From Shimia sp. (GTDB lineage Bacteria > Pseudomonadota > Alphaproteobacteria > Rhodobacterales > Rhodobacteraceae), in NCBI GenBank assembly GCA_024224295.1, contig JAAENN010000188.1:1-62580 (forward strand): 62,580 nucleotides of DNA. Reading direction: 5' to 3'. The translations under genes were made by a program, and so were the position numbers. Below are positions 26,303-35,664 of this stretch, piece by piece (position 1 is the first letter of the stretch; the number at the start of each line of letters is the position of its first letter). The notes beneath the pieces were generated by a model. The model was not told where the DNA came from. It did not search any database and was given only the letters and a program-made list of their open reading frames with translations.

Positions 26303-27097
26303 CTAATTGTATTCCTGAGTTAGTTGGTATCCGCAAAAGTTCATTCTCATGATGAGATCGGCGTAGGTTTCTCGATATTTGGCGACATTGACCGTTTGTG
26401 GGCTAAAGGAAATCGAGATGCGTGGAATGCAGCCATCGTGTCCTGTCCTGAAAAGCGGTTGTAAAACGGACAAGATTTCAATGGAAAGTTCCGACAGCGC
26501 CTTCTCTCGAGCAATAATGTTGATTGCAGTTCGATAAGTCCCCAGCACTATGTCCACAAGACTCGGCATGTGTGACTGGCCAATTGACGAGTAATGTAAA
26601 CCGACAATTCTTTTCAGCGGATAAGTGTCGGAGAATGGCAGGCCAGTTAAACCTACGTGAAACTTTTCGGTAAGGTGAGCGTCAACCTTGTTGCCCTTGT
26701 CGTTAAATCGATCAATCAGGACGAGGCCAGAAGTCTCCTCCTCGTCCAAAACGTACGAGAAATTTTAGCAAATCTCGTTTATTCCGTTTCGTCTGGCGAG
26801 GTCGGTGTCTTTGGCAACGTCATGCAGTGTTTTGTAAACAAAGAAGTTGCAGCCAAAATTGATGCATTCTTGAATGCACGCCTTTTTGAAGGTGTTCTAG
26901 TCGTCAGTGTTTAAGTTAGTAGGCGCAGGCAAATATTTGGCCACAAAATCATTAGGGATGCCATGTTCTTTTCGGAGTGCCCAAATCCTGTCCGAAAACT
27001 TAAGGTATTTGTCAGCGTCTATCATTAATCCCCCGTAAAGGAGGAAGTCTCCAGATTTGGCGTTCAGGTTACTTTCATCACAATAAATAAACTTCAC
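26303..27097 (-). pseudogene. DUF3800 family gene with two in-frame stop codons
   Basis: One continuous frame of 265 codons from GTG 27097, 14 nt after the rimO stop, to 26303, broken by TAG at 26897-26899 and TAA at 26765-26767. Both stops are single changes from sense codons. The N-terminal KFIYCDESN...DFLLYGGLMID is the DUF3800 acidic DES motif. The C-terminal HMPSLVDIVLGTYRTAIN matches the LxxAD-type motif of the family (an RNase H-like fold often found in mobile and defence contexts). The middle segment between the stops (TFKKACIQEC...NFFVYKTLHD) is intact. Codon use is more A/T-rich than its neighbours, suggesting acquisition and decay. Confidence 0.75.
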
Positions 27098-27110
27098 TAG
27101 AAAATCCGCT

Positions 27111-28493
27111 TTAGGAGAGTACTCCCCACAAGTCATACTCCCCGGCCTCATCCACTTCAACGGACACGATGTCACCCACTTTCAACCCATCCGTGCCTTC
27201 GTCAATGAACAGATTGCCGTCGATCTCTGGCGCGTCGGCTTTGGTGCGGCAGGTGGCGATGCCGTCCTCATCAATGTCATCTACGATCACGTCCATGGTC
27301 TGACCGACTTTGGCGGCGAGTTTGGCCTCGGAAATGGCCTGCGCCTTCTCCATGAAACGTTCCCAGCGCTCTTGTTTGACCTCGGCGGGGACGTGGTCTG
27401 GCAAGTCGTTGGAGCGGGCGCCGTCGACGTTTTCATACTGGAAGCAGCCAACACGGTCGAGTTGCGCTTCGTCCATCCAATCCAGAAGGTGCTGGAACTC
27501 GGCTTCGGTTTCGCCGGGGTAGCCGACGATGAAGGTGGAGCGCAGGGTGATGTCCGGGCAGATGTCGCGCCATGCGGCGATCTCGGTCAGGGTTTTGGAG
27601 GTATGCGCCGGGCGGGCCATGCGTTTGAGCGTGTCCGGGTGGCTGTGTTGGAACGGGATGTCCAGATAGGGAAGGATCAAGCCGTCTGCCATCAGCGGGA
27701 TCAGGTCGCGCACATGCGGGTAGGGGTAGACGTAGTGCAGGCGCACCCAGGCGTCAAATTGGCCAAGTTCGCGCGCGAGATCGGTGATGTGGCTGCGGAC
27801 TTCGCGGTCTTTCCACGGGTGTGTGGAGTGCTTGCGGTCAAGGCCGTAGGCGGAGGTGTCTTGCGAGATCACCAGCAGTTCGCGTACGCCGCTCTCGACC
27901 AGTTTCTCCGCTTCTCGCAGGATCGCATGCACCGGGCGCGAGGCGAGTTTGCCGCGCATGTCTGGGATGATGCAGAACTTGCACTTGTGGTTGCAACCTT
28001 CTGAAATCTTTAGGTAACTATAGTGGCGCGGGGTGAGCGACACGTTTTTGGCTGGCAGCAGATCAATGAAAGGATCGGGGCTGGGCGGCACCGCGCCGTG
28101 TACGGCGTCCAGCACTTGCTCATATTGGTGAGGGCCGGTCACAGCGAGCACTTTGGGATGCGCGCCGGTGATGTATTCCGGCTCCGCGCCAAGGCAGCCG
28201 GTGACAATCACTTTGCCGTTTTCCTGAATGGCCTCACCAATCGCCTGAAGGCTCTCGGCCTTAGCGGAATCCAGAAAGCCGCAGGTGTTCACGATCACCG
28301 CGTTGGCACCGGAATAGTCTGGCGAGATGCCATAACCCTCTGCGCGCAAACGGGTGAGGATGCGCTCGCTGTCGACCAAGGCCTTTGGGCAACCTAGGGA
28401 AACCATGCCGATGGTGGGCTGGCCGGGGCGCGCATCCCCTGTGAGGGTTGTGCGGGCGAGGTCGGGGCGGAGTTCTGGCGGATTGCTGGACAT
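27111..28493 (-). CDS. rimO: Ribosomal protein S12 methylthiotransferase
   Basis: A 460-residue radical-SAM enzyme that methylthiolates an Asp of ribosomal protein S12. Domains in order: UPF0004 N-terminal domain with its cluster cysteines ([22 protein letters not shown] and a third in VTGCLG), the radical-SAM core with [11 protein letters not shown] (CxxxCxxC), and a C-terminal TRAM domain ([19 protein letters not shown]). The start is ATG 28493 ([10 protein letters not shown]) or ATG 28502; neither has a strong ribosome site. It diverges from the AsmA gene. Confidence 0.96.
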   Translation of the reverse strand: MSSNPPELRPDLARTTLTGDARPGQPTIGMVSLGCPKALVDSERILTRLRAEGYGISPDYSGANAVIVNTCGFLDSAKAESLQAIGEAIQENGKVIVTGCLGAEPEYITGAHPKVLAVTGPHQYEQVLDAVHGAVPPSPDPFIDLLPAKNVSLTPRHYSYLKISEGCNHKCKFCIIPDMRGKLASRPVHAILREAEKLVESGVRELLVISQDTSAYGLDRKHSTHPWKDREVRSHITDLARELGQFDAWVRLHYVYPYPHVRDLIPLMADGLILPYLDIPFQHSHPDTLKRMARPAHTSKTLTEIAAWRDICPDITLRSTFIVGYPGETEAEFQHLLDWMDEAQLDRVGCFQYENVDGARSNDLPDHVPAEVKQERWERFMEKAQAISEAKLAAKVGQTMDVIVDDIDEDGIATCRTKADAPEIDGNLFIDEGTDGLKVGDIVSVEVDEAGEYDLWGVLS

Positions 28494-28606
28494 GGGGCGC
28501 ATATAGGGCAGTGCGGTTGATTTGGCAAAGGGGAAGGGGGCTTTGACGCATTGCGTGTATGTTCTTGGGCGCTTAGGCTCAACTTGAGCAGTAAAGGAGG
28601 TCTCCG

Positions 28607-30553
28607 ATGAAAATAATCCGGGGATTGGTGGCGGCGGTATTGATTTTGGCAATTGGCGCAGTGGTGCTGATTGTGGCGTTGCCGGGGGAAAAAATTGCCA
28701 AGCTGGCGGCGGATCAGGTCAAGGCGATGACCGGACGGGATCTGACGTTTGAGGGCAAGGTTGGGATCAGCTGGTATCCGGTGTTGGGCGTGAGCACTGA
28801 GAAAGTCAGCTTCGGCAATGCGGATTGGTCGGAGCGTGGGCCAATGTTCACGGCGGAGAAGGCGGTGATTGGCGTTGATGTGATGGCGGCGATTGGCGGG
28901 GACATTCGGGTGAAGAATGTCGAGCTGGTGGCGCCGGATGTATTGCTTGAGAAAACTGCGGATGGTCGGGTCAATTGGGATTTGAGTGGGGGGTATGTTT
29001 CCACTGGCGGGCAGTCGTCCGGAGCACCATCCAGTGGTGAGGCCACGTCAAAACCTGCGTCTACGGCTGAGACCGGCTTGGAAAATTTTGCGCTCGAGCG
29101 GTTGGTGATCACGGATGCGCAGGTGCGCTATATCGAACACGGGGGGGCGCGGCAGGAGTTGTCTGGCGTGTCGTTGCAGATGGCCTGGCCCGGTGTGGGG
29201 CAGGCGGCGAATGTGACCGTTGAGGCCAGCCCGTTTGGCCAAAAAATTGATGCTACGGTCTGGATTGCGCAACCGATCGTTTTGCTCAACGGCGGGCACA
29301 CCACGGTTACTGCTGGTTTGGCCGCTGCGGATGGCGGAGCCACTTTTCATGGCCAGTTCGGAATAGCACCTGAAGCAGACGGTATTGTTCAAATTCAAAC
29401 CCCGGACAGTGCCCTGTTTTTGCAAGCCTTTGGGTTGAGCGGTGGGGAAGGCCCAATGAGTGTGGATGGCGGCATTACCTTCACCCGTGGAAGGCAATTG
29501 TCGTTGCGTGGGGTTGAATTGGAGGCCCTGGGAAACCGGTTCAATCTACAGGCGGATGTGGACCTAAACGGCCCGCGTCCGAAAGTGGCGGCGCAGGTGG
29601 CCACGCAGACGTTGCGGTTTGTATCGGAGGATGGCGAAGGCGGTGGGGCGGCCAACGACAGTGCGGCCCCGATTGGCTGGTCCAAAGCACCAATTGATGC
29701 CAACGCGTTGGGTTTGGTGGATGGCACGGTTAGTTTCGCGGCTGAGGCAATGGATTTGAACGGCATCACCTTTGGCAAAACCCGGGCAACGGTCGAGATT
29801 GACCGTGCGCGCGCGGTGGCGACGCTTCAGGAGATGGAAGCGTATGAAGGTGCGGTGACTGGCAGTTTTGTGGCGAACAATCGAAGTGGGTTTTCTGTGC
29901 GTGGTGATTTGAACGTGGCGCAAATTGCTCTGCAGCCATTTTTGGCGGCAACTGCGGAATTAGATAAGTTTACCGGCAAAGCAGATTTTGAAAGCCGCTT
30001 TTTGAGTTCAGGCGAGTCTTTGGATGCATTGATGAACAACATGAGCGGTGAAGGGCGTGTCGAGGTCGGGCGCGGCACGATTGAGGGCATTGATCTGGAC
30101 AAACTGCTGCGCGGCGATGTGACCGGAGGCACCACTGTGTTCAACAGCATGGTCGCGAGTTGGATCATTGAGGACGGTGTGTTGAGCAACGACGATCTAC
30201 TGATGAGCCTGTCTCGGTTGGTCGCATCGGGAGAAGGCACGGTCGGATTGGGGCTGCGGACAATTGACTACGTGTTTTCACCACAGCTGCGCGGACCGGA
30301 TGGCCCCAGCCTGATTGTGCCAGTAAAGGTCAGCGGCAGCTGGAGCAACCCAAGCGTGGTGCCGGATCTTGAGGAGGCGGTGAAACGCAGCTTTGATAAA
30401 GATATCAAAGTGGTCGAGGACGAAGCCAAAGAGAAGCTTGTGAAAGAGCTGGGCCTTGAAAAGCAGGAGGGTCAATCTACCGAAGATGCGATCAAGGACA
30501 AGCTGGAGAAAGAGGCACTGCGTGGATTGCAGAACCTGCTGGGCGGCAATTGA
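28607..30553 (+). CDS. AsmA family protein
   Basis: A 648-residue AsmA/YhjG-type protein. ATG 28607 follows AAAGGAGG. A single N-terminal membrane anchor (residues 5-26) leaves the rest in the periplasm. It has the AsmA N-domain ([20 protein letters not shown]) and the C-terminal repeat-like segment ([42 protein letters not shown], quoted only in part by position, about 455-500), followed by a charged helical tail. The family is related to bridge-like lipid transfer proteins and affects outer-membrane assembly. Its stop codon overlaps the start of the MFS gene. Confidence 0.92.
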   Translation: MKIIRGLVAAVLILAIGAVVLIVALPGEKIAKLAADQVKAMTGRDLTFEGKVGISWYPVLGVSTEKVSFGNADWSERGPMFTAEKAVIGVDVMAAIGGDIRVKNVELVAPDVLLEKTADGRVNWDLSGGYVSTGGQSSGAPSSGEATSKPASTAETGLENFALERLVITDAQVRYIEHGGARQELSGVSLQMAWPGVGQAANVTVEASPFGQKIDATVWIAQPIVLLNGGHTTVTAGLAAADGGATFHGQFGIAPEADGIVQIQTPDSALFLQAFGLSGGEGPMSVDGGITFTRGRQLSLRGVELEALGNRFNLQADVDLNGPRPKVAAQVATQTLRFVSEDGEGGGAANDSAAPIGWSKAPIDANALGLVDGTVSFAAEAMDLNGITFGKTRATVEIDRARAVATLQEMEAYEGAVTGSFVANNRSGFSVRGDLNVAQIALQPFLAATAELDKFTGKADFESRFLSSGESLDALMNNMSGEGRVEVGRGTIEGIDLDKLLRGDVTGGTTVFNSMVASWIIEDGVLSNDDLLMSLSRLVASGEGTVGLGLRTIDYVFSPQLRGPDGPSLIVPVKVSGSWSNPSVVPDLEEAVKRSFDKDIKVVEDEAKEKLVKELGLEKQEGQSTEDAIKDKLEKEALRGLQNLLGGN

Positions 30554-31761
30554 GCGACACTGAGCAGCGCAATGCGCCACATCTGAACACGTTGATTTTG
30601 CTGACAGCCATGTCGGTTTTGTCACTGAACATGTTTTTGCCGTCACTGGCGGCCATCGCCGATGAATTTGGTGTGGACTACGGCGTGGCCAACCTTTCTA
30701 TGGGCGGATTTCTGGTTGTTACGGCGGTGTTGCAGGTCATCATCGGGCCCTTGTCGGACCGCTATGGTCGGCGACCTGTCGTGCTGGCTGGGATGGTCGT
30801 TTTCACAATCGGTTCCTTTTGGTGCTTTCGGGCGCAGGACATTGGGGGCTTTCTCTCAGGGCGGATGCTGCAAGCGGCGGGCGTGGTTGGCATTGCGTTG
30901 AGCCGAGCCGTGGTGCGGGACATGCATGGGCCAAAGGAGGCCGCCAGCATGTTGGGGTATATCTCAATGGTCATGGCCATTGCGCCAATGACCGGCCCTA
31001 CCATTGGTGGCTTTCTGCACGAAGCCTTCGGCTGGCGGTCGAACTTTGCGGTTTACGCGTTGATTGGTTTCGGTTTGTTGTGGCTGACTTGGCGGGACTT
31101 GGGGGAAACCAACACCAACCGGGCCGCCACCATGGGGGAACAGTTTGCCAACTATCCTGAGTTGCTGAAGTCGCGTCGGTTCTGGGGCTACGCCCTGTGC
31201 AGCAGCCTGTCGGTGGGGGCGTTTTATATCTACATTACCGGAATTGTGTTGATCGGGGTGTCGGTATTTGGGCTGCGTCCAACCACCGTTGGAATGGCAG
31301 TTGGCGCCATTGCGGTTGGGTTTTCCTTGGGGTCGTTTTTGTCCGGCCGTTTGGCAAAACGACTGCCGCTTTGGCAGTTGATGATTGGCGGGCGTGTTGT
31401 TGGGCTTGTGGGGCTAGTTGTTGGCTTTGTGATTGTTCTGGCGGGTTTTGTGCATCCTGTGACCTATGTGGGGGCAGTGATCTTTGTCGGCATGGGCAAC
31501 GGGTTGACCTTGCCGTCGACAAACAGCGGCGCGATGTCAGTGCGTCCCAAGCTGGCGGGCAGTGCTTCCGGCTTGTCAGGTGCGATGAGTGTGGCGATGG
31601 GGGCCGCGTTGACCAGTTTGACCGGGGCGGTTTTAACGCCCGACAACGGTGCGGTACTGATGATGGCGATGATGGGGGGCGTGGTGACGGCTTCACTGCT
31701 GTGCGCGGCTTATGTGCGCTGGCTGGATGTTGTGGAGCCGCTGGTGGAGGAAGCGGGTTGA
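30550..31761 (+). CDS. MFS drug efflux transporter, Bcr/CflA type
   Basis: A 403-residue transporter with 12 predicted membrane helices. It starts at TTG 30550, whose TGA overlaps the AsmA stop (TTGA), so translation is coupled. The motif-A loop GPLSDRYGRRPVVLAG and the Bcr/CflA-type N-terminus (LILLTAMSVLSLNMFLPSL) are clear. It exports small toxic compounds or metabolites using the proton gradient; the substrate is not predictable. Co-transcription with an AsmA envelope gene is unusual, but no functional link is evident. Confidence 0.93.
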   Translation: MSDTEQRNAPHLNTLILLTAMSVLSLNMFLPSLAAIADEFGVDYGVANLSMGGFLVVTAVLQVIIGPLSDRYGRRPVVLAGMVVFTIGSFWCFRAQDIGGFLSGRMLQAAGVVGIALSRAVVRDMHGPKEAASMLGYISMVMAIAPMTGPTIGGFLHEAFGWRSNFAVYALIGFGLLWLTWRDLGETNTNRAATMGEQFANYPELLKSRRFWGYALCSSLSVGAFYIYITGIVLIGVSVFGLRPTTVGMAVGAIAVGFSLGSFLSGRLAKRLPLWQLMIGGRVVGLVGLVVGFVIVLAGFVHPVTYVGAVIFVGMGNGLTLPSTNSGAMSVRPKLAGSASGLSGAMSVAMGAALTSLTGAVLTPDNGAVLMMAMMGGVVTASLLCAAYVRWLDVVEPLVEEAG

Positions 31762-31954
31762 CGGCAGTGCACAGCTCGTGCCATCACTTGCCCCATGACC
31801 AAGAACAGCATCTTTTTTGGCACGTATTATACCCTGACCACATAGTGGCGGGGTCTTTGGCATCTTCATCCGCTGCGTTTGACGGGGATGAAGACACAGA
31901 AACCTTCCAAGACAGTTAGTCCCGGCAAACGTGGCCTCACAATCGAGGTCCGCT

Positions 31955-32731
31955 ATGGGACAGACAAAACAAACAGACGAACAGAGCACCATTGGCTTGG
32001 TGGGCTTTGGCGGCTTTGGCCGGTTGATTGCACAGGAGCTTTGGGCAGGCTGTCCGATCCGGATTTGTGATCCAAGTTACACGCGAGCCAGTCTGCCAGA
32101 CGGGCGGCGCGTGCCGATGGAGGGGCTAGCCGAGGTCGCGCAATGCGACATCGTGATCCTGGCGGTGCCGGTGGCGCGGATGGCGCATGTGTGCCGGGTT
32201 TTGGCGCCGCATTTGCGACCGGGCACTTTGGTGCTGGATGTAGGATCGGTGAAGGTTGCACCAATGCGGGGCATGCGTGCGTTGTTGCCGCCGCATGTAG
32301 AGATCCTGGGCACCCATCCGTTGTTTGGTCCGCAAAGTGCCAAGGGCGGCGTGGCGGGGCGCAAGATCGCTTTGTGTCCGGAGAGGGGAGAAGGGTGGCG
32401 CAAGGTGGCGGCCTTTCTGAAGGCGCGTGGGCTTGAGGTGATTGTCACCACTGCGGAGGAGCATGATCGTGAGCTGGCGATGGTACAGGGGCTAACTCAT
32501 CTGATTGGCAAGGTTCTTACCGACTTAGGGCCGTTGCCGGAGCGTCTGACCACTGCCAGTTTTGATTTGCTACGGGAAGCGGTGGGCATGGTGCAGGACG
32601 ATCCTCCAACTGTGTTGCACGCAATTGAGGTGGCCAATCCCTACGCTGCGGAGGTACGGGAGGCGTTTTTTGCCCGTGCCAGTGAGCTGCAGGCGCAGTT
32701 TGCGCCGCAGCCGGTGGTGATATCCGCATAG
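31955..32731 (+). CDS. Prephenate/arogenate dehydrogenase family protein
   Basis: A 258-residue NAD(P)-dependent TyrA-type dehydrogenase. ATG 31955 (MGQTKQTDEQ) has GAGG 6 nt upstream. The Rossmann motif is IGLVGFGGFGRLIA (residues 12-25). Other family segments are VILAVPV, VLDVGSVKVAPM and the substrate region ILGTHPLFGPQSA with its conserved His. The helical C-terminal domain includes MVQGLTHLIGK. It may supply tyrosine synthesis, but some relatives act on other cyclohexadienyl substrates and no aromatic pathway gene is next to it. A strong terminator follows. Confidence 0.88.
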   Translation: MGQTKQTDEQSTIGLVGFGGFGRLIAQELWAGCPIRICDPSYTRASLPDGRRVPMEGLAEVAQCDIVILAVPVARMAHVCRVLAPHLRPGTLVLDVGSVKVAPMRGMRALLPPHVEILGTHPLFGPQSAKGGVAGRKIALCPERGEGWRKVAAFLKARGLEVIVTTAEEHDRELAMVQGLTHLIGKVLTDLGPLPERLTTASFDLLREAVGMVQDDPPTVLHAIEVANPYAAEVREAFFARASELQAQFAPQPVVISA

Positions 32732-32740
32732 GATACAAAA

Positions 32741-32770
32741 AAAGCCCCGCTCTTTGCGGGGCCATCTTTT
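32741..32770 (+). terminator. Terminator between tyrA-like gene and gcrA
   Basis: A GC stem gccccgc/gcggggc (32744-32750 with 32756-32762) with a preceding A-run and a following catcttttt. Usable from both sides of this convergent junction. Confidence 0.85.
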
Positions 32771-32794
32771 TGACGTTTTAGCTGTTCAAGGCGC

Positions 32795-33385
32795 TTAGCG
32801 CTTGCGGTCGCGACGTGCGCTCATGGGCTGGAACGCCACACCAACGTGCGCTTCGCAATAGGGTTTGCCAGCCTGCACGGGCAGGCCGCAGAACCAGAAG
32901 TCTTCGGTGGCCGGGTCACCCACAGGCCACTTGCAGGTGCGCTCTGTCAGTTCCATCAGCGTCAGTTTCTTGGCAGTTTTTTCAACTTCGTTGACCTTTG
33001 CCAGAGCTTCCGGACTGATTTCATTTGCCGATGGCTGCGGGGGCAGGGGTTGACCCGCCGGGATGATCTGCTTGCGCAACGACTGCGCGGGACGCGCGGC
33101 CACGGCAGGCTCTGTTTTGGGTTCAGGCTTTGGCTCTGCTTTTGGCGCGGCCTTTGCTTTAGGCGCAGCCTTGGCTTTAGGCGCGGCCTTTGGCTTGGCG
33201 TCGGCTTTTGGTTTTGCGTCCGCCTTTGTGCCACCGGTGGCGCGGTTAGACAGGCCCAGACGGTGCACCTTGCCAATCACCGCGTTGCGGGTCACCCCGC
33301 CCAGCTCCTTGGCAATCTGGCTGGCCGATTGGCCTTCGCCCCACATTTTTTTCAAAAGCTCTACGCGCTCGTCGGTCCAGGACAT
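32795..33385 (-). CDS. gcrA: GcrA cell-cycle regulator
   Basis: 196 residues. The N-terminal GcrA domain (MSWTDERVELLKKMW, GQSASQIAKELGGVTRNAVI, GKVHRLGLSNR) is a helix-turn-helix that works with sigma-70 and reads GAnTC methylation in Caulobacter. A lysine/alanine/proline-rich linker of short repeats (KADAKPKADAKPKAAPKAK, about 55-100) leads to the C-terminal region, which contains TERTCKWPVGDP and FCGLPVQAGKPYCEAHV, with the Cys/His pattern of the family. GAGGAATG precedes ATG 33385. A terminator hairpin lies within the leader. Confidence 0.96.
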   Translation of the reverse strand: MSWTDERVELLKKMWGEGQSASQIAKELGGVTRNAVIGKVHRLGLSNRATGGTKADAKPKADAKPKAAPKAKAAPKAKAAPKAEPKPEPKTEPAVAARPAQSLRKQIIPAGQPLPPQPSANEISPEALAKVNEVEKTAKKLTLMELTERTCKWPVGDPATEDFWFCGLPVQAGKPYCEAHVGVAFQPMSARRDRKR

Positions 33386-33400
33386 CCGTCATTCCTCAGC

Positions 33401-33426
33401 TAAAAAGCGGCCTCCAACAAGGCCGC
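33401..33426 (-). terminator. Intrinsic terminator inside the gcrA leader
   Basis: On the minus strand GCGGCCT-tgttgg-AGGCCGC is followed by TTTTTA. It ends only about 16 nt before the gcrA start codon and lies downstream of the best promoter candidate. It could attenuate gcrA or end a short leader RNA. Confidence 0.75.
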
Positions 33427-33451
33427 CTCTGCATTTCTTGGTCAAGCACCT

Positions 33452-33479
33452 ATTCTAATCACCCCAGCCCGAGTTACAA
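33452..33479 (-). promoter_or_regulatory. gcrA: Candidate gcrA promoter
   Basis: Minus strand TTGTAA (33474-33479) and TAGAAT (33452-33457) with a 16-nt spacer. Transcription would start about 20 nt upstream of the leader terminator. Confidence 0.5.
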
Positions 33480-33548
33480 GGCGAAGAATCACCCTCGGGC
33501 GCGGCAAATGTCAGAGTGGGGAAGTAAAACCACAGCGACATTGGGGAA

Positions 33549-34367
33549 ATGGCAGCGATGGCACAGAATATGACAACAGAAATGGGCGTTCGACGCTTTG
33601 GTCGGGTAAATTGGTTGGGCTTAGGTACCTTGGCAAAACGCGAAGTATTGCGTTTTTTGGCGGTGTGGACCCAGACGCTTTTGGCCCCCTTGGTCACGGC
33701 CGGTTTGTTCTTGTTGATTTTTTCGATTGCCATTGGACCCGGTCGCGGCGCGGTGATGGGGGTTCCATTTCTGACCTTTCTGATCCCGGGCATCATGATG
33801 ATGACGGTGATCCAAAACGCTTTTGCCAACACCTCATCCTCGATTGTGATCTCGAAAGTGCAGGGCAACATCGTGGACACGTTGATGCCGCCGTTGTCGC
33901 CGATGGAAATGGTGTTGGGGTATATGGCTGGTTCCGTGGCGCGTGGACTTTGTGTGGCTGTGGCGATCACTATCGCCTTGTTCTTGGTCTTAGGGCTAGG
34001 TGTTGCGCATCCACTTTGGGCGCTGGCGTTTGTTCTACTTGGCGGTGCAATGATGGGGGCAGTGGGAATCGTTGCTGGGATTTTTGCCAATAAATTTGAC
34101 CAGATGGCGGCGATCACCAACTTCATCGTCACGCCCTTAGCGTTCCTGTCTGGGACGTTCTATTCAGTGGAGGCGTTACCTGAGAGCCTGCAAAGCTTCA
34201 CGCGAGTGAACCCAATTTTTTATCTGATCGATGGCACGCGTTATGGCATGATTGGCGTCTCTGACGGTGCGCCACTGGTGGGGTTACTCGTTGTCGGTTG
34301 CGTAACGGCGGCGTTAATGGCAACGGCATATGTGATGATCAAAACCGGCTATCGGCTTAAAAGCTGA
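33549..34367 (+). CDS. ABC-2 type transporter permease (no ATPase gene adjacent)
   Basis: A 272-residue membrane protein with six predicted helices, of the ABC-2 family (YadH/NodJ-like). The ABC-2 signature is in the C-terminal half: LAFLSGTFYSVEALPESLQ and FTRVNPIFYLIDGTRYG. The start could be ATG 33549 or ATG 33558; neither has ideal spacing from GGGGA. An ABC-2 exporter needs an ATP-binding subunit, which in relatives is normally encoded next door. Here the neighbours are gcrA (divergent) and a small ORF with gap (convergent), so the partner must be elsewhere or has been lost. Confidence 0.9.
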   Translation: MAAMAQNMTTEMGVRRFGRVNWLGLGTLAKREVLRFLAVWTQTLLAPLVTAGLFLLIFSIAIGPGRGAVMGVPFLTFLIPGIMMMTVIQNAFANTSSSIVISKVQGNIVDTLMPPLSPMEMVLGYMAGSVARGLCVAVAITIALFLVLGLGVAHPLWALAFVLLGGAMMGAVGIVAGIFANKFDQMAAITNFIVTPLAFLSGTFYSVEALPESLQSFTRVNPIFYLIDGTRYGMIGVSDGAPLVGLLVVGCVTAALMATAYVMIKTGYRLKS

Positions 34368-34397
34368 TCCAGCCTGGCAGCTGAGAGTATTCTGTGC

Positions 34398-34420
34398 GGG
34401 AGCCGCCCCGGGGGGCTCCT
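34398..34420 (+). terminator. Weak GC hairpin after the ABC permease
   Basis: gggagcc...ggctcc with an internal ccccgggg, followed only by ttc. Position fits the end of the permease transcript, but the T-run is poor. Confidence 0.35.
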
Positions 34421-34432
34421 TCACCTCAGGCA

Positions 34433-34576
34433 CTATCTCCAGAAGGCGACCCACTCAATCAGTTCCGTGAACTTCTTGGCGAACAACAGCGACATGGCGC
34501 TGTTGTTGAACACAAGATCGATCCCCAATAGTGCCAGCAGGAACAGAAACAGAAAGATGGCAATTTGGTTGGTCAT
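34433..34576 (-). CDS. 47-residue single-pass membrane protein downstream of gap
   Basis: An open frame from ATG 34576 to TAG 34433 encodes MTNQIAIFLFLFLLALLGID..., one strong membrane helix (residues 4-22). An amphipathic tail follows (LLFAKKFTELIEWVAFWR) ending in an aromatic/basic patch. It is too short for usual gene-length cut-offs. The hydrophobic-then-amphipathic design and its position 90 nt behind gap on the same strand argue that it is real. Other frames here give no sensible protein. Function unknown. Confidence 0.62.
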   Translation of the reverse strand: MTNQIAIFLFLFLLALLGIDLVFNNSAMSLLFAKKFTELIEWVAFWR

Positions 34577-34665
34577 GAACGCACTGCGCCCCCGGATATG
34601 TCTTGGTCGGACCAGATATGCCCGACCCCATCCGAGGGCGCAAGTTTTTGTGATTTGTTAGGCGC

Positions 34666-35664
34666 TTAGACGCGGCCCATCAGAGCGGCCACATCGGCCA
34701 TGCGCGCAGAGAAGCCCCACTCGTTGTCATACCAAGCCAGAACACGCACCAGACGTTTGCCAAGAACTTTGGTTTGATCGGCTGCGAAAGTGGCGCTTTC
34801 GGTAGTGTGGTTGAAGTCCACAGACACTAGTGGGAGATCGTTGTAGCCCAGAACGCCCTTCATCTCACCCGCTGCTGCTTCGGCCATTACCGCGTTCACG
34901 TCTTCCAAAGTCACATCTTTGGAGGCGGTGAAGGTCAGGTCGACAGCGGAGACATTTGGGGTTGGCACGCGAATGGCGGAGCCGTCCAGCTTGCCTTTCA
35001 ATTCCGGCAGCACTTCCCCCAGTGCTTTGGCAGCGCCAGTGGAGGTTGGGATCATCGACATCGCCGCCGCACGGGCGCGATAGAGGTCTTTGTGACGACG
35101 GTCCAGGGTTGGCTGATCGCCTGTGTAGGCGTGGATCGTGGTCATGATGCCTTCTTCGATGCCAAAGGCGTTGTTCAGAACCTTGGCCACCGGTGCAAGA
35201 CAGTTGGTCGTGCAGGAGCCGTTAGAGATCATGTTGTCGTTGGCTTCGAGCTGTGCCTCGTTCACGCCAAAGACGATGGTCTTTTGGACGTTTTTCGCAG
35301 GGGCGGAGATCAGCACTTTCTTGGCGCCACGCTCCAAGTGTTTCTTGGCTTTCTCACCGTCATTGAAGTTGCCGGTGCATTCCAGAACAACATCGACGCC
35401 GCTCCAGTCGAGCTCGTCCATATCGTAGGTGGAGTACATGCGCATTGGGCCCATGCCCACGTCCATGGTGCCGTTGCCAGCAACCACTTCGTTGCGGAAG
35501 CGACCGTGTACAGAGTCATAGCGGATCAAGTGCGCAGCTGTGTCCAGCGGGCCAGTTGCGTTGATTTTTACAACGCGAACATCCTCGCGCGCTTCTTCTG
35601 CGATGTGCATAAGCGTGCTGCGGCCAATGCGGCCAAATCCGTTGATGCCGACGGTAACAGTCAT
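34666..35664 (-). CDS. gap: Glyceraldehyde-3-phosphate dehydrogenase, NADP-type features
   Basis: A 332-residue type I GAPDH. The N-terminal Rossmann motif is GINGFGRIGRS, the catalytic Cys lies in SNGSCTTNCLAP with His in THAYTGDQ, and the C-terminus has WYDNEWGFSARM. The usual NAD-selecting Asp (IND..) is Ala36 here (KINATGP), and the Leu-Pro pair before HKDL is Arg-Arg (TLDRRHKDLY). Both changes occur in NADP-preferring, anabolic GapB-type enzymes, so a gluconeogenic/NADPH role is likely. AGGAG precedes ATG 35664. No other glycolytic gene is adjacent. Confidence 0.95.
   Translation of the reverse strand: MTVTVGINGFGRIGRSTLMHIAEEAREDVRVVKINATGPLDTAAHLIRYDSVHGRFRNEVVAGNGTMDVGMGPMRMYSTYDMDELDWSGVDVVLECTGNFNDGEKAKKHLERGAKKVLISAPAKNVQKTIVFGVNEAQLEANDNMISNGSCTTNCLAPVAKVLNNAFGIEEGIMTTIHAYTGDQPTLDRRHKDLYRARAAAMSMIPTSTGAAKALGEVLPELKGKLDGSAIRVPTPNVSAVDLTFTASKDVTLEDVNAVMAEAAAGEMKGVLGYNDLPLVSVDFNHTTESATFAADQTKVLGKRLVRVLAWYDNEWGFSARMADVAALMGRV

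Noticed and set aside
34455..34643. 62-codon minus-strand frame near the end of gap
   Set aside because: Composition makes no sense as a protein; the overlapping 47-codon frame at 34433-34576 gives a clean membrane protein.
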